From NCBI RefSeq assembly GCF_003269295.1, contig NZ_QLTT01000001.1, forward strand, positions 19,635 to 83,634: a stretch of DNA of 64,000 nt. The letters are read 5' to 3'. How positions within the stretch are numbered: the first letter of the stretch is position 1; every line of letters starts with the position of its first letter. A program made the translations under genes and the position numbers. The notes under the pieces are model-generated. The model saw only the letters and a program-made list of their open reading frames with translations. It made no database searches and had not been told where the DNA came from. The stretch is from Lentzea atacamensis (GTDB lineage Bacteria; Actinomycetota; Actinomycetes; Mycobacteriales; Pseudonocardiaceae). This document shows, piece by piece, positions 25,539 to 32,601 of the stretch.

Positions 25539-25942
25539 CCACGTCAGCGGAACTGCTGGACAGCTTGCGTGCGGTGTCGGTGGACACCGCGCGGAACGCG
25601 TACGTGCCTTATTCCGGCTTCCTGGTGGGCGCGGCGGCGAGCACGCCTGGTGGTGACATCTACCGCGGGTGCAACATCGAGAACGCGTCCTTCGGCATGA
25701 CGCTGTGCGCGGAAGCGTCTCTTATCGGTTCGCTGGTGGCACATGGGGGCAAGGGTATCGAGGTGATCTGCTGCCGGACGGCGGACGGCACGTTTCTTGC
25801 GCCGTGTGGCCGGTGCCGTCAGATGATCATGGAGATCGGCGGGCCGGACTGCCTGGTGGACCTGGGCAACGAGTTGGTGCCGATCCGCACCCTGCTGCCG
25901 CACGCGTTCACGGGACGCGATATGAACGTTGAAACGAGCTAG
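25535..25942 (+). CDS. Cytidine deaminase
   Basis: A 135-residue homotetrameric-type cytidine deaminase. LCAEASL supplies C58 and the catalytic glutamate E60, and PCGRCRQ supplies zinc cysteines C91 and C94. NAYVPYSGFLVGAA and GCNIENASFGMTLCAE are standard substrate-binding stretches. I chose TTG at 25535, which overlaps the DUF402 stop and has AGGAGGGG at proper distance. It would convert cytidine to uridine. Within this operon it may recycle cytidine from CMP release or detoxify a cytosine nucleoside, as blasticidin S deaminase does. A general salvage role cannot be excluded. Confidence 0.85.
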   Translation: MTTSAELLDSLRAVSVDTARNAYVPYSGFLVGAAASTPGGDIYRGCNIENASFGMTLCAEASLIGSLVAHGGKGIEVICCRTADGTFLAPCGRCRQMIMEIGGPDCLVDLGNELVPIRTLLPHAFTGRDMNVETS

Positions 25943-25956
25943 GGGACCAGGCCATC

Positions 25957-26490
25957 ATGACGATCGAGTACGAGGCCAAGGTGCTGGGAATCGATCCGCC
26001 GGCGACGGAAGCGCTCATCCTGCGACACGGTGGCGAGAAGCTGGGAGATCGGCTGCAGCGCCGTTACGTCTACGACCTAAAGCCTGGAGACCAGTCGCGG
26101 TGGGTTCGGCTGCGCGACACCGGTGATGTGATCACCCTGGCGGTCAAGGAGATCCGCTCGGACGCGATCGACGGCACGTCCGAGACGGAAGTCACCGTCG
26201 ACGACTTCGAGAAGACGAACGCCCTCTTGAACAAGCTCGGCTATCGGCCGAAGTCCTACCAGGAGAACCGCCGAGTCAGCTTCCGACTCGGGCATGCGCG
26301 ACTCGAGATCGACCACTGGCCATTGATACCGCCGTACCTGGAGATCGAAGCGGACTCGGTCGCCGGTGTGAAGGAAGCCGCAACCGTGCTCGGCTACGAC
26401 GAAGCCGACCTCACAGGCGAGAACACGCTCCAGGTGTACGCGCGATACGGGATCGACTTGGGCACCCTCGCCGAGGTGAGGTTTGAGTGA
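25957..26490 (+). CDS. CYTH domain protein (class IV adenylate cyclase / triphosphatase fold)
   Basis: A 177-residue CYTH protein. EYEAKV near the N-terminus is the ExExK signature. VRLRDTGDVITLAVKEI and ENRRVSFRLGHARLEID provide the alternating basic and acidic strands of the triphosphate tunnel, and YLEIEADSVAGV closes it. Members act on triphosphates (thiamine triphosphatase, polyphosphatase) or as CyaB-type cyclases. Its presence in a sugar-nucleotide operon suggests nucleotide triphosphate hydrolysis or a regulatory role, but the substrate is not predictable. It overlaps the HAD gene by eight bases. Confidence 0.82.
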   Translation: MTIEYEAKVLGIDPPATEALILRHGGEKLGDRLQRRYVYDLKPGDQSRWVRLRDTGDVITLAVKEIRSDAIDGTSETEVTVDDFEKTNALLNKLGYRPKSYQENRRVSFRLGHARLEIDHWPLIPPYLEIEADSVAGVKEAATVLGYDEADLTGENTLQVYARYGIDLGTLAEVRFE

Positions 26491-27271
26491 CCTCCCACGG
26501 CTGATCGCCACCGATCTCGACGGCACCCTCCTGACGAGCGGTCACGGCGTCTCCAACAGGACGCGGTGCTCGCTTGACGCGCTCAGGGCTGCCGGCGTCA
26601 CGGTTCTGCTCGTGACGGCAAGGGCTCCGCGCAGCGTGGACGAGATCGCGAGGCAAGCCGGCCACAGCTCGATCGTCGTGTGCTGCAACGGAGCAGTCGT
26701 CTACGACGTGGCCAGCCGAACCGTTGGTCATACGGCGCTCATCCCGCGGGAGACGGTCCTGGCAGTGGGGCAGCGGTTGCGCAGGGTGCTTCCCGGCGCT
26801 CTGCTCGCGGTTGAGACTGGCCGGAGCATGCGGGCCCAGCCGGGCTTCGGTGTGCGATGGGACGACGCCCACGTCGACGTCGACACCCTCGATCTCGGCC
26901 CAGCGGCGAAGATGTTCGTCCGCAGCGAGGGCTTGGATCTCGACCAACTGCTTTCCGCAGTGCGGAGCGTTGTCGGCGATCTTGTGTCGTGCAGCCACTC
27001 GGGAGGCCCCGGTTTCGTTGAGCTGACCGCGCTCGACGTGTCGAAGGTGAACGCGGTCAAGGCCGTGTGCGCATCCTTGGGCATCCACCGCTCGGACGTC
27101 GTCGCCTTCGGCGACATGCCGAACGATCTCGAACTGCTTCGGTGGGCCGGTCGGGCATGGGCAATGGGCAACGCGCACCCGTCATTGCTGCGAGAGTTCC
27201 CGGTCACGGCGTCGAACGATGATGACGGGGTGGCGAAAGCGCTGGAATCGCTTCTGCCCGTGCCGAGCTGA
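26483..27271 (+). CDS. HAD-superfamily phosphatase (Cof type)
   Basis: A 262-residue Cof/IIB-type HAD hydrolase. ATDLDGTLL contains the nucleophile and acid aspartates, VLLVTARAPRSV is motif II, KVNAVKAVC carries the motif III lysine and VAFGDMPNDLELL is motif IV with the metal aspartates. The TTG start at 26483 lies inside the CYTH gene end. It would dephosphorylate a sugar phosphate or a phosphorylated product, a usual last step in aminoglycoside-like pathways. It is the last gene of the twelve-gene run. A terminator is not obvious before the sterol desaturase remnant. Confidence 0.85.
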   Translation: MSDLPRLIATDLDGTLLTSGHGVSNRTRCSLDALRAAGVTVLLVTARAPRSVDEIARQAGHSSIVVCCNGAVVYDVASRTVGHTALIPRETVLAVGQRLRRVLPGALLAVETGRSMRAQPGFGVRWDDAHVDVDTLDLGPAAKMFVRSEGLDLDQLLSAVRSVVGDLVSCSHSGGPGFVELTALDVSKVNAVKAVCASLGIHRSDVVAFGDMPNDLELLRWAGRAWAMGNAHPSLLREFPVTASNDDDGVAKALESLLPVPS

Positions 27272-27275
27272 GCGA

Positions 27276-27497
27276 TCATGTCCAGCTGGAGCTTCGCAGA
27301 GCTGCGCTGCCGCCGGGATCGCGTCGTCGGCGCAGGGGGTCGATCATCTGGCCCCACCACCCGTTGGGCACGGGGCGGTCGGCGCCGTAGCGCAGCGGGT
27401 AGCGGTCGGGGAGGTGGAACGTGCCGAACAGGCGGTCCCAGATGGGCAGCACGCCGGCGTAGTTGCGGTTGATCGCTTCTGGTTTGTCGGCGTGGTT
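27276..27497 (-). pseudogene. Sterol desaturase / fatty acid hydroxylase C-terminal fragment
   Basis: The minus strand reads NHADKPEAINRNYAGVLPIW, then DRLFGTFHLP and PNGWWGQMIDPLRRR to a stop at 27276. This is the C-terminal end of a membrane di-iron sterol desaturase, including part of a histidine motif. The gene is cut at 27497 by the 31-nt IS terminal repeat, and its N-terminal part is not found on the other side. It is a stump only. Confidence 0.7.
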
Positions 27498-27573
27498 GTG
27501 CGTGCCGAAAAGTACGTCCGTGCAGGTCGCGGACCTCGGCGCGTGGCTGGCGGTCGTCGGGCAGGATCGCGCC

Positions 27574-27681
27574 CCGTGCTGGTCCGCTTCGCCTACCTTG
27601 CCGTCTCCCACGCCTTCGCCGCGCTACGGCTATTGCGCATGACCGACCGTGAGAAGGACGTCGAGATCCATGCCTTACGCC
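27574..27681 (+). pseudogene. IS transposase N-terminal fragment
   Basis: Reads VLVRFAYLAVSHAFAALRLL and RMTDREKDVEIHALR, nearly identical to the start of the transposase at 5315. It breaks off at 27681, where repeat B begins. Confidence 0.75.
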
Positions 27682-27730
27682 TGGTCATCGAACGCCACCT
27701 GCTTGTGGCGCGGAAACGCGAAACAGGTGC

Positions 27731-28155
27731 TCAAGTGGACTTGAGCACCTGGCACGTAGACGTCGCAAATTTGCGACATTTTGGTGTCCGAGGGGGGACT
27801 TGAGTTCCCAAACGTAGCAAGCTTGCGCAGTTCGCGTGTTCATGCGCTATTGGATAGCTCGAATCTAGTATAGAGGGCCAGTCGACACTAATCAATCTTT
27901 TTGGGCTGATCTGTGTCGACTGGGCAAGAACTTTCGCGGCGACTTCTTCGACCGCTCGCTTCTCTGGAATCAGTCCCATCTCCGCTAGGAGCTGGGTGAG
28001 TACGAGCGGTACTGCAGCGAGCACCGAGCCCGCCGACCGCTCGCCGACGCGGCACTCCTGCGGGGCCGACCTCAGCCTGGCGAACCGCCCCGATCGAACA
28101 CCTCATCATAGACCGACATGATCTTCTCGACTGAGTCATCCACGAGTATCGCCAT
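27731..28155 (-). pseudogene. Small unrecognised reading frame inside repeat B, frameshifted
   Basis: From ATG at 28155 the strand reads MAILVDDSVEKIMSVYDEVF and then meets a stop. One base shift restores a plausible continuation, VLAAVPLVLTQLLAEMGLIP followed by EKRAVEEVAAKVLAQ. Copy A has the same start (MTILVDD) but is also broken. The conserved pieces suggest a former small gene of the element. No family recognised. Confidence 0.35.
27785..27803 (-). other. tRNA-Leu 3'-end duplicate (possible attachment site)
   Basis: Nineteen bases are identical to 35740-35758, the acceptor and T-arm end of the intact tRNA-Leu(GAG), in the same orientation. The following bases differ. Its place relative to the tRNA is what integration into a tRNA 3' end would leave at the far end of an island. 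Confidence 0.55.
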
Positions 28156-28194
28156 ATGCCCTGACCTGCACGGACGTAGTTTTCGGCACGCACA

Positions 28195-28660
28195 GGTACG
28201 GCGCACATTGCGCGCGTACCAAGGGGTCCAGTTCCTCGGCGGTCCAGGTGAAGCCGATGCGGAGGTCCTCCTCGGCGCGCTTGTGGAAGAACGAGGCCTG
28301 ATGCCGCCCAGGTCGCGGTTCGCCAGGGCCAGCGTCACCTCGTGGTCCAGGACGCCCGGTGCGCGTGCCTCGCACGATCACACTGATGCCGGTCTGGCGG
28401 CAGTAGTCGACGAGGAGCTGCCAGCGCTGGATTCGATCGTGGCGTTGTCGAGGTCGGCGGTCATCTTCGCGAGCAGTGCCAGCCGTTGGGTAAGGGAAAC
28501 CGGCCGGTCTTCTTCGGGTTGGTCAGGACGCACACAACGACCTCGTCGAAGAGACCCGCGGCCCGGCGGGCCATGTCGAGGTGGCCGCAGGTGGCGTGGT
28601 CGAAGAAGCCCGGAACACGGCCGCACGCCCACCGACGCTGGTGACGGCAACGGTTTCCGA
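28195..28660 (-). pseudogene. CoaD-like nucleotidyltransferase, multiply frameshifted
   Basis: Three minus-strand frames each hold part of one protein. They read in order [20 protein letters not shown] with [20 protein letters not shown], then [20 protein letters not shown], then VIVRGTR, and finally RAEEDLRIGFTWTAEELDPL. The TxGHxD motif and the VNPxKxG-like stretch match phosphopantetheine adenylyltransferase (CoaD) and related cytidylyltransferases. At least two frameshifts break it, and the C-terminal end meets the IS terminal repeat at 28193. A functional coaD is expected elsewhere; this may be a paralog from a natural product locus. Confidence 0.6.
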
Positions 28661-28683
28661 GCCACCGGCTAGCGTTGCCGACC

Positions 28684-29085
28684 ATGACCGACCGCGCCGA
28701 CGTGCCACCCGAGGTGCTGGCCGCCCTGCGCGGCATCTGCGCCGGACTGCCCGAGAGTTACGAGGAACCGGCCTGGGTCGGCACGAGATGGCGCATCCGG
28801 CAACGCACTGTCCTGCACGTCTTCACCGCACATCCCGGCAGCACCGGCGCGTTCAGCCGTGCCGCCGAACTGACCGAGCCCGCGGTGGTCATGACGTTCC
28901 GGGCCCAGGCCGAGGAGTTCGACTCGCTGGTCGGCGCCGGCCACCCGTTCTTCCGCGCCGCGTGGGGAACCCACGTCGTCGGCATGATCATCGAACCTGA
29001 CGCCGACTGGACCGAGATCAAGGAGCTGCTGACCGAGAGCTACCGCGAGCTCGCCCCGGCGAAGCTCGCACGCCTCCTCCCGTGA
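28684..29085 (+). CDS. MmcQ/YjbR family protein
   Basis: A 133-residue protein of the MmcQ/YjbR (DUF419) family. [20 protein letters not shown] and [20 protein letters not shown] match its core, and the end [20 protein letters not shown] is the typical last helix region. The fold resembles a double-stranded DNA-binding CyaY-like domain, but no activity is firmly established. Start at ATG 28684; a TTG three codons upstream is possible. It stands alone within the presumed tRNA island. Confidence 0.8.
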   Translation: MTDRADVPPEVLAALRGICAGLPESYEEPAWVGTRWRIRQRTVLHVFTAHPGSTGAFSRAAELTEPAVVMTFRAQAEEFDSLVGAGHPFFRAAWGTHVVGMIIEPDADWTEIKELLTESYRELAPAKLARLLP

Positions 29086-29643
29086 GCAGCGGTCAAAGTC
29101 TTCCAGCTGCCAGGCAAACCCTCGCCGCCGCAACAACGTTGCGAGCCCGACTTCAACCTCTTGGGCCTGAACGGATCGAACGCCTAGCAGGAATTCCGCG
29201 GGACCGTCTCGGTGGAGTCCTTCATGAGTACCGGCATGCCGCTTGACCTGTGCGGACGTAGTTTTCGGCACGCGCAACGCCGACCGGTCGAGGCGTTGCG
29301 TCCCGCGTCTCCAGTCCGTAACGGCGTTGAGCAGCTGACTGCGGTGGTCCGGCTGTACTTGGCGCAATCGGCAGTCGATCGGTCAGTGATGATCTGTGCT
29401 GGTTGACGGTTGCGGACCAGATGGTCCTGGAGCTCGCGGTGGCGGAACTGGTAGCCGGTGCCTGCCTGCCGTACCAGTCCGGCGCGGTAGCACCAGAACA
29501 GGAATCGTCCGAGCCGCCAGGGCGAGGTGTGTTAGGTCTGGCTTTGTCGGCCTATGGCCCGCTGAAGTCCCGGCAACCGCGTCCTGAGCCCCTTGCTGTG
29601 GCACCGGTCGGCCCCCACCCAGGACAAGTTGCTTTGACGAGGT
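29086..29643. other. Intergenic region with an IS terminal-repeat remnant
   Basis: No intact gene seen. A further inverted copy of the 31-nt IS terminal repeat lies at 29245-29275 with two or three changes. The rest gives only short frames without family resemblance, consistent with decayed insertion-sequence material. Confidence 0.55.
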
Positions 29644-29680
29644 CCGAGGACGAGAGTCCGAAATGGACTCTCGTCCTCGG
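29644..29680 (-). terminator. Hairpin terminator of the AAA+/DUF6414 operon
   Basis: CCGAGGACGAGAGTCC at 29644-29659 pairs perfectly with 29665-29680 around a 5-base loop. On the minus strand it starts directly after the stop codon of the DUF6414-like gene. Confidence 0.8.
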
Positions 29681-31048
29681 CTACCAGTAGATGGCGATGA
29701 TCTCGGCGTCGATCAGGTTCTCCGCAACGCGTTCTTGAGGCTGAGAAAGGTTGCTGGTCGCCGGGTTCACCGGTGTTCCGTTGATCTCAAGCCCGTTCCG
29801 GTGACACGCCGTCTGACGGAGGTGCGCGTGCACCTCCGCGGACAGGGGCCTGCCGGCCAGCTTCTCCACGTACTCCCTGATCGGTTTGAAGGCACCGGAC
29901 GCGCTGCCGGCGGAGCGGAACGCGTGCTGGTTCTCGACGGCGAGGACCGACAGAGCGATCGCGTCGTCGGAGCTGACAGCGAAGGCGAGGCCCTCGGCGA
30001 GGAGCTCTCCATAGGTGGTCAGCGCCGCTGTGCGGAGATCGTCCGTCCTGGAGCCGGTGCCGGAGGTGCCGGAGAACGCACCGACCGCCACCGAGCCGAA
30101 CTCGGCGATCTTCTGGCTCAGGCTGGGGTCGATCCGGTTCAGCGAGTCTCCCAGCTTTAGCGGGTTCCACGTGGCGCTGATCCCTCGCCCGTTCAACCGG
30201 CAGAGCACGCGATATCGGGACTGGGTGAACAGGATCCGCCGGATGTCCTTCCAGTACAGATCCCGCTGGGTGTCTCCGACGAGATAGATCGGCTGAGCGT
30301 AGTAGTCAGACCCAGCTCCGAGGTCGTCGTGGACGCTCCGGTGGACGATCTTGAGGCCGTGCTCGGTGTGCACGGCGACGTAGTCGACGACGCGGCACTT
30401 CAGCGGGATGAGGTTGACCATCATCTTCTCGATCAGGTTGTTGATCGAGATGAGGCCGTCCAGCACCTCGGCTGATCCGAACTGGGCTCGTAGCTCGGCG
30501 TTCTCGTCGGCGAGCTCCTTCAGCGTGGCGAGGATGTTGCTGAGCTGGAAGATCGCGTCCGTGTCCAGCTCGACCTCAATCTCGGCGAGCTGGCCGCGGT
30601 CGAGGTCGGTGGCGGGCACGATCCAGTACTTCTCGGCGGGGTCGCGCTCGTGCGCGAGGATGCGCAACGCATCGTTGCGGGACGGCCGACTGGTGGTGGG
30701 CAGGTTGGCGCGCAACGACATGTCGTTCTTCTCGAGGTCCCACAGGCGTTTGACCAACGCCTGGACGGTGGCCTTGCTGACCACCTGCGCGTTGGAACTG
30801 CGAGACGACTCGAACCGCGAGCCCAGACGGGCTTTGAACGGTGCGAAGCCCGCCTCGGCCTGTCCGTTCACCTCTCCCTTGTACGCGGAACCATTGTTGT
30901 CCGTGAACTCGTGGGGGATCGCACCGTCCCGTGAGGACAGCAGGCTGGTGACACTGACCTCGTCGAGGTAGATGAACTCGCGCAGCTCGTTCTTCACCTG
31001 CTGCGTCTGTGCGTCGGCTTTCGCCTCGCCGCGCCGCTTCGTCGTCAT
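29681..31048 (-). CDS. DUF6414-like protein coupled to AAA+ ATPase
   Basis: A 455-residue soluble protein without signal peptide or clear transmembrane helix. The opening ELREFIYLDEVSVTSLLSSR and DGAIPHEFTDN is the pattern I associate with DUF6414. A charged, probably helical middle part (DAIFQLSNILATLKELADEN, residues about 165-220) could form a coiled coil. No catalytic motif is visible. The ATG overlaps the stop of the upstream ATPase gene (ATGA), so the two products are made together. A substrate adaptor, effector or regulator of the ATPase is a reasonable inference, and a defence role is speculative. A strong terminator follows its stop. Confidence 0.65.
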   Translation of the reverse strand: MTTKRRGEAKADAQTQQVKNELREFIYLDEVSVTSLLSSRDGAIPHEFTDNNGSAYKGEVNGQAEAGFAPFKARLGSRFESSRSSNAQVVSKATVQALVKRLWDLEKNDMSLRANLPTTSRPSRNDALRILAHERDPAEKYWIVPATDLDRGQLAEIEVELDTDAIFQLSNILATLKELADENAELRAQFGSAEVLDGLISINNLIEKMMVNLIPLKCRVVDYVAVHTEHGLKIVHRSVHDDLGAGSDYYAQPIYLVGDTQRDLYWKDIRRILFTQSRYRVLCRLNGRGISATWNPLKLGDSLNRIDPSLSQKIAEFGSVAVGAFSGTSGTGSRTDDLRTAALTTYGELLAEGLAFAVSSDDAIALSVLAVENQHAFRSAGSASGAFKPIREYVEKLAGRPLSAEVHAHLRQTACHRNGLEINGTPVNPATSNLSQPQERVAENLIDAEIIAIYW

Positions 31049-32319
31049 GTTGCGGTGTCCGCCTTCGGGGTAGTGGCCGGCCGGCTGGAGGCGATCAGGT
31101 TGCGGCGCTTGGCGGCCTGCTCGAACCCGGCTAGGTAGTCCTCCGTGGTGATCGCCTTACGGTTGTCCTTGACGGCGAACAACGCGGCATCGCTCCAGAT
31201 GGCCGTGAGCTCGGCCGGTGACCAGCCGGACGTCCGGTCCGCCATCGCGCCGTGCGGAAGGTCGCCGGATGTGGCGAGCTTGCGCGCACTCGTCACGAGG
31301 ATGGCCTCGCGGTCGTCTCTGGAGGGGTTCGGGAAGTGGATCTCCCAGTCGAACCGTCCTGGTCGGCGGAGTGCAACATCGATGTCCTGAGGGCGATTCG
31401 TCGTCGCGATCACGATGACGTTGTCGGACTTGTCGAAGCCGTCCATCAAGGTCAGGAACTGGCCGACGAGGCGACGCGACGACTCGTGCGACTCGTCGCC
31501 GCGTTGCGGTGCGACGCTGTCGATCTCGTCGAAGAAGATGATCGCCCGCGGTTGGGAGCGAGCGTCTTCGAAGATCGACCTGATCACGTCCTCGCTCTCG
31601 CCGACGTACTTGCTGATGATCTCCGGGCCGCTGATCTTGTAGAACACCGCGTCGGCCTGCTGGGCGATGATCCGCCCGAGCAGCGTCTAACCGGTGCCCG
31701 AGGGTCCTGTGAACAGGACTCCCTTGATGGCGCGAGCGCCGATCATCTGCAACTCGTCGTGGTAGTGCAGGGGTAGTTCGATCAGGTCCTTGACTCGGTC
31801 CTTGACCTCCTCGTACCCGCCGAAGTCGTCGTAGGTGAGCGATCCGTCAGGGGTCTCGCGGAGCTTGTCGACGTCGAAGGCGTCGCCGAGGAAGATCTCG
31901 TGCTGCCGGATGGGCTTGTCGGCGAGCAGACGCGTGATGCCCAGCCTGTCGGTGCCCTCGACCGTGTTTCCCATGACGACCTCGAAGGCGGTCGGCAGCG
32001 GAACGGTCCTGAGGTTGCCGTTGATGTTGACGATCGCCTCGTCGGCGAGCACGGATCGAACGATCCCGATCCACGGGGCCTCCGGCCACAGAGCTTGTGG
32101 CGCGCGATCGGCGTAGTCGAGGTCCGGGGTGACGAGAACGAGGTCGCCCGCGGCCAGCGGGTCTTCATCGCCTTCGTACTCCTGCAGCGTGAACAGGTAC
32201 CCGGTCGGCAGTTCGAGATAGACCAGGAGTTGGTCGTCAACGTGCTTCACACGCGCGACCGCACGGCGAAGATCGTTCTGCAAAGCTCTAGCACCTTCCG
32301 TCCGAGCAGCAGGGACCAC
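31045..32319 (-). pseudogene. Cdc48/VCP-like AAA+ ATPase interrupted by TAG in Walker A
   Basis: One continuous frame of 425 codons. An N-terminal region of about 160 residues (an OB-like, beta-rich part) precedes FGGYEEVKDRVKDLIELPLH, the start of a classic AAA module. Walker A reads GPSGTG, then TAG (31687-31689), then TLLGR, so the stop replaces the lysine of GPxGTGKT. Downstream all other motifs are intact: AIIFFDEIDSVAP (Walker B), ATTNRPQDID (sensor 1) and RRPGRFD (arginine fingers). Both halves are in the same frame, so a single AAG-to-TAG change explains it. Outcomes could be a dead gene, a sequencing error, readthrough, or separate polypeptides, the second starting at GTG 31647. It is coupled to the DUF6414-like gene. 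Confidence 0.8.
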
Positions 32320-32397
32320 GTGATGTTAACTGTCAACGGGAGGCGTCGAGTTCGGAGTCCGGCAACTGGCTTGCGCACAAGCATGTCTCTGCAGCGA

Positions 32398-32560
32398 TCA
32401 ACGCGCGAGTCCGCCTCCGTCGACTGGCAGGACTGCGCCGTAGATGCACTTCGCGGCGTCGGTCGCGAAAACGCGATCGCCGACGCGATCTCGTCGGCCT
32501 GGCCGAGGTGGCCCGCCGCGATGCCGTCGATGATCTCCAGAACGCCAGGCCTCTGCGCGT
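32398..32560 (-). pseudogene. Short-chain dehydrogenase C-terminal fragment
   Basis: Two minus-strand frames give ADEIASAIAF and then ATDAAKCIYGAVLPVDGGGL before a stop at 32398. This is the usual end of an SDR (PxEIAxxVxFLASDxAxxxxGxxxxVDGG) with one frameshift. The rest of the gene is missing, and the enoyl-reductase-like gene starts just upstream on the other strand. Confidence 0.65.
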
Positions 32561-32601
32561 CGGTGCGGTGGACCGGAGCCGGGGCGGGCATGCTGACGGC
32601 C

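Larger units (their letters stand above)
27498..28193. mobile_element. Defective IS-like element bounded by 31-nt inverted repeats
   Basis: The 31-nt repeat at 27498-27528 and its inverted copy at 28163-28193 differ at one base and bound about 700 bases. The left part holds the first 36 or so codons of the same transposase type seen at 5315, and the right part is repeat B. A transposase internal deletion could give this structure, as in a MITE-like non-autonomous element. It splits a sterol desaturase gene on its left and meets a CoaD-like remnant on its right. Confidence 0.7.
27682..28193 (+). repeat. 0.5-kb direct repeat, copy B
   Basis: Second copy of 15058-15499 in the same orientation. 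It keeps both palindromes (27725-27752 and 27763-27778) and ends in the IS terminal repeat. Between the second palindrome and GTGTTCATG it has about 56 bases absent from copy A, starting with a tRNA-Leu 3'-end match. Confidence 0.8.

Noticed and set aside
31900-32601. N-terminal extension of the enoyl-reductase-like protein
   Set aside because: It would overlap the AAA gene antisense and lacks domain sense; the Rossmann motif lies just after ATG 32602.
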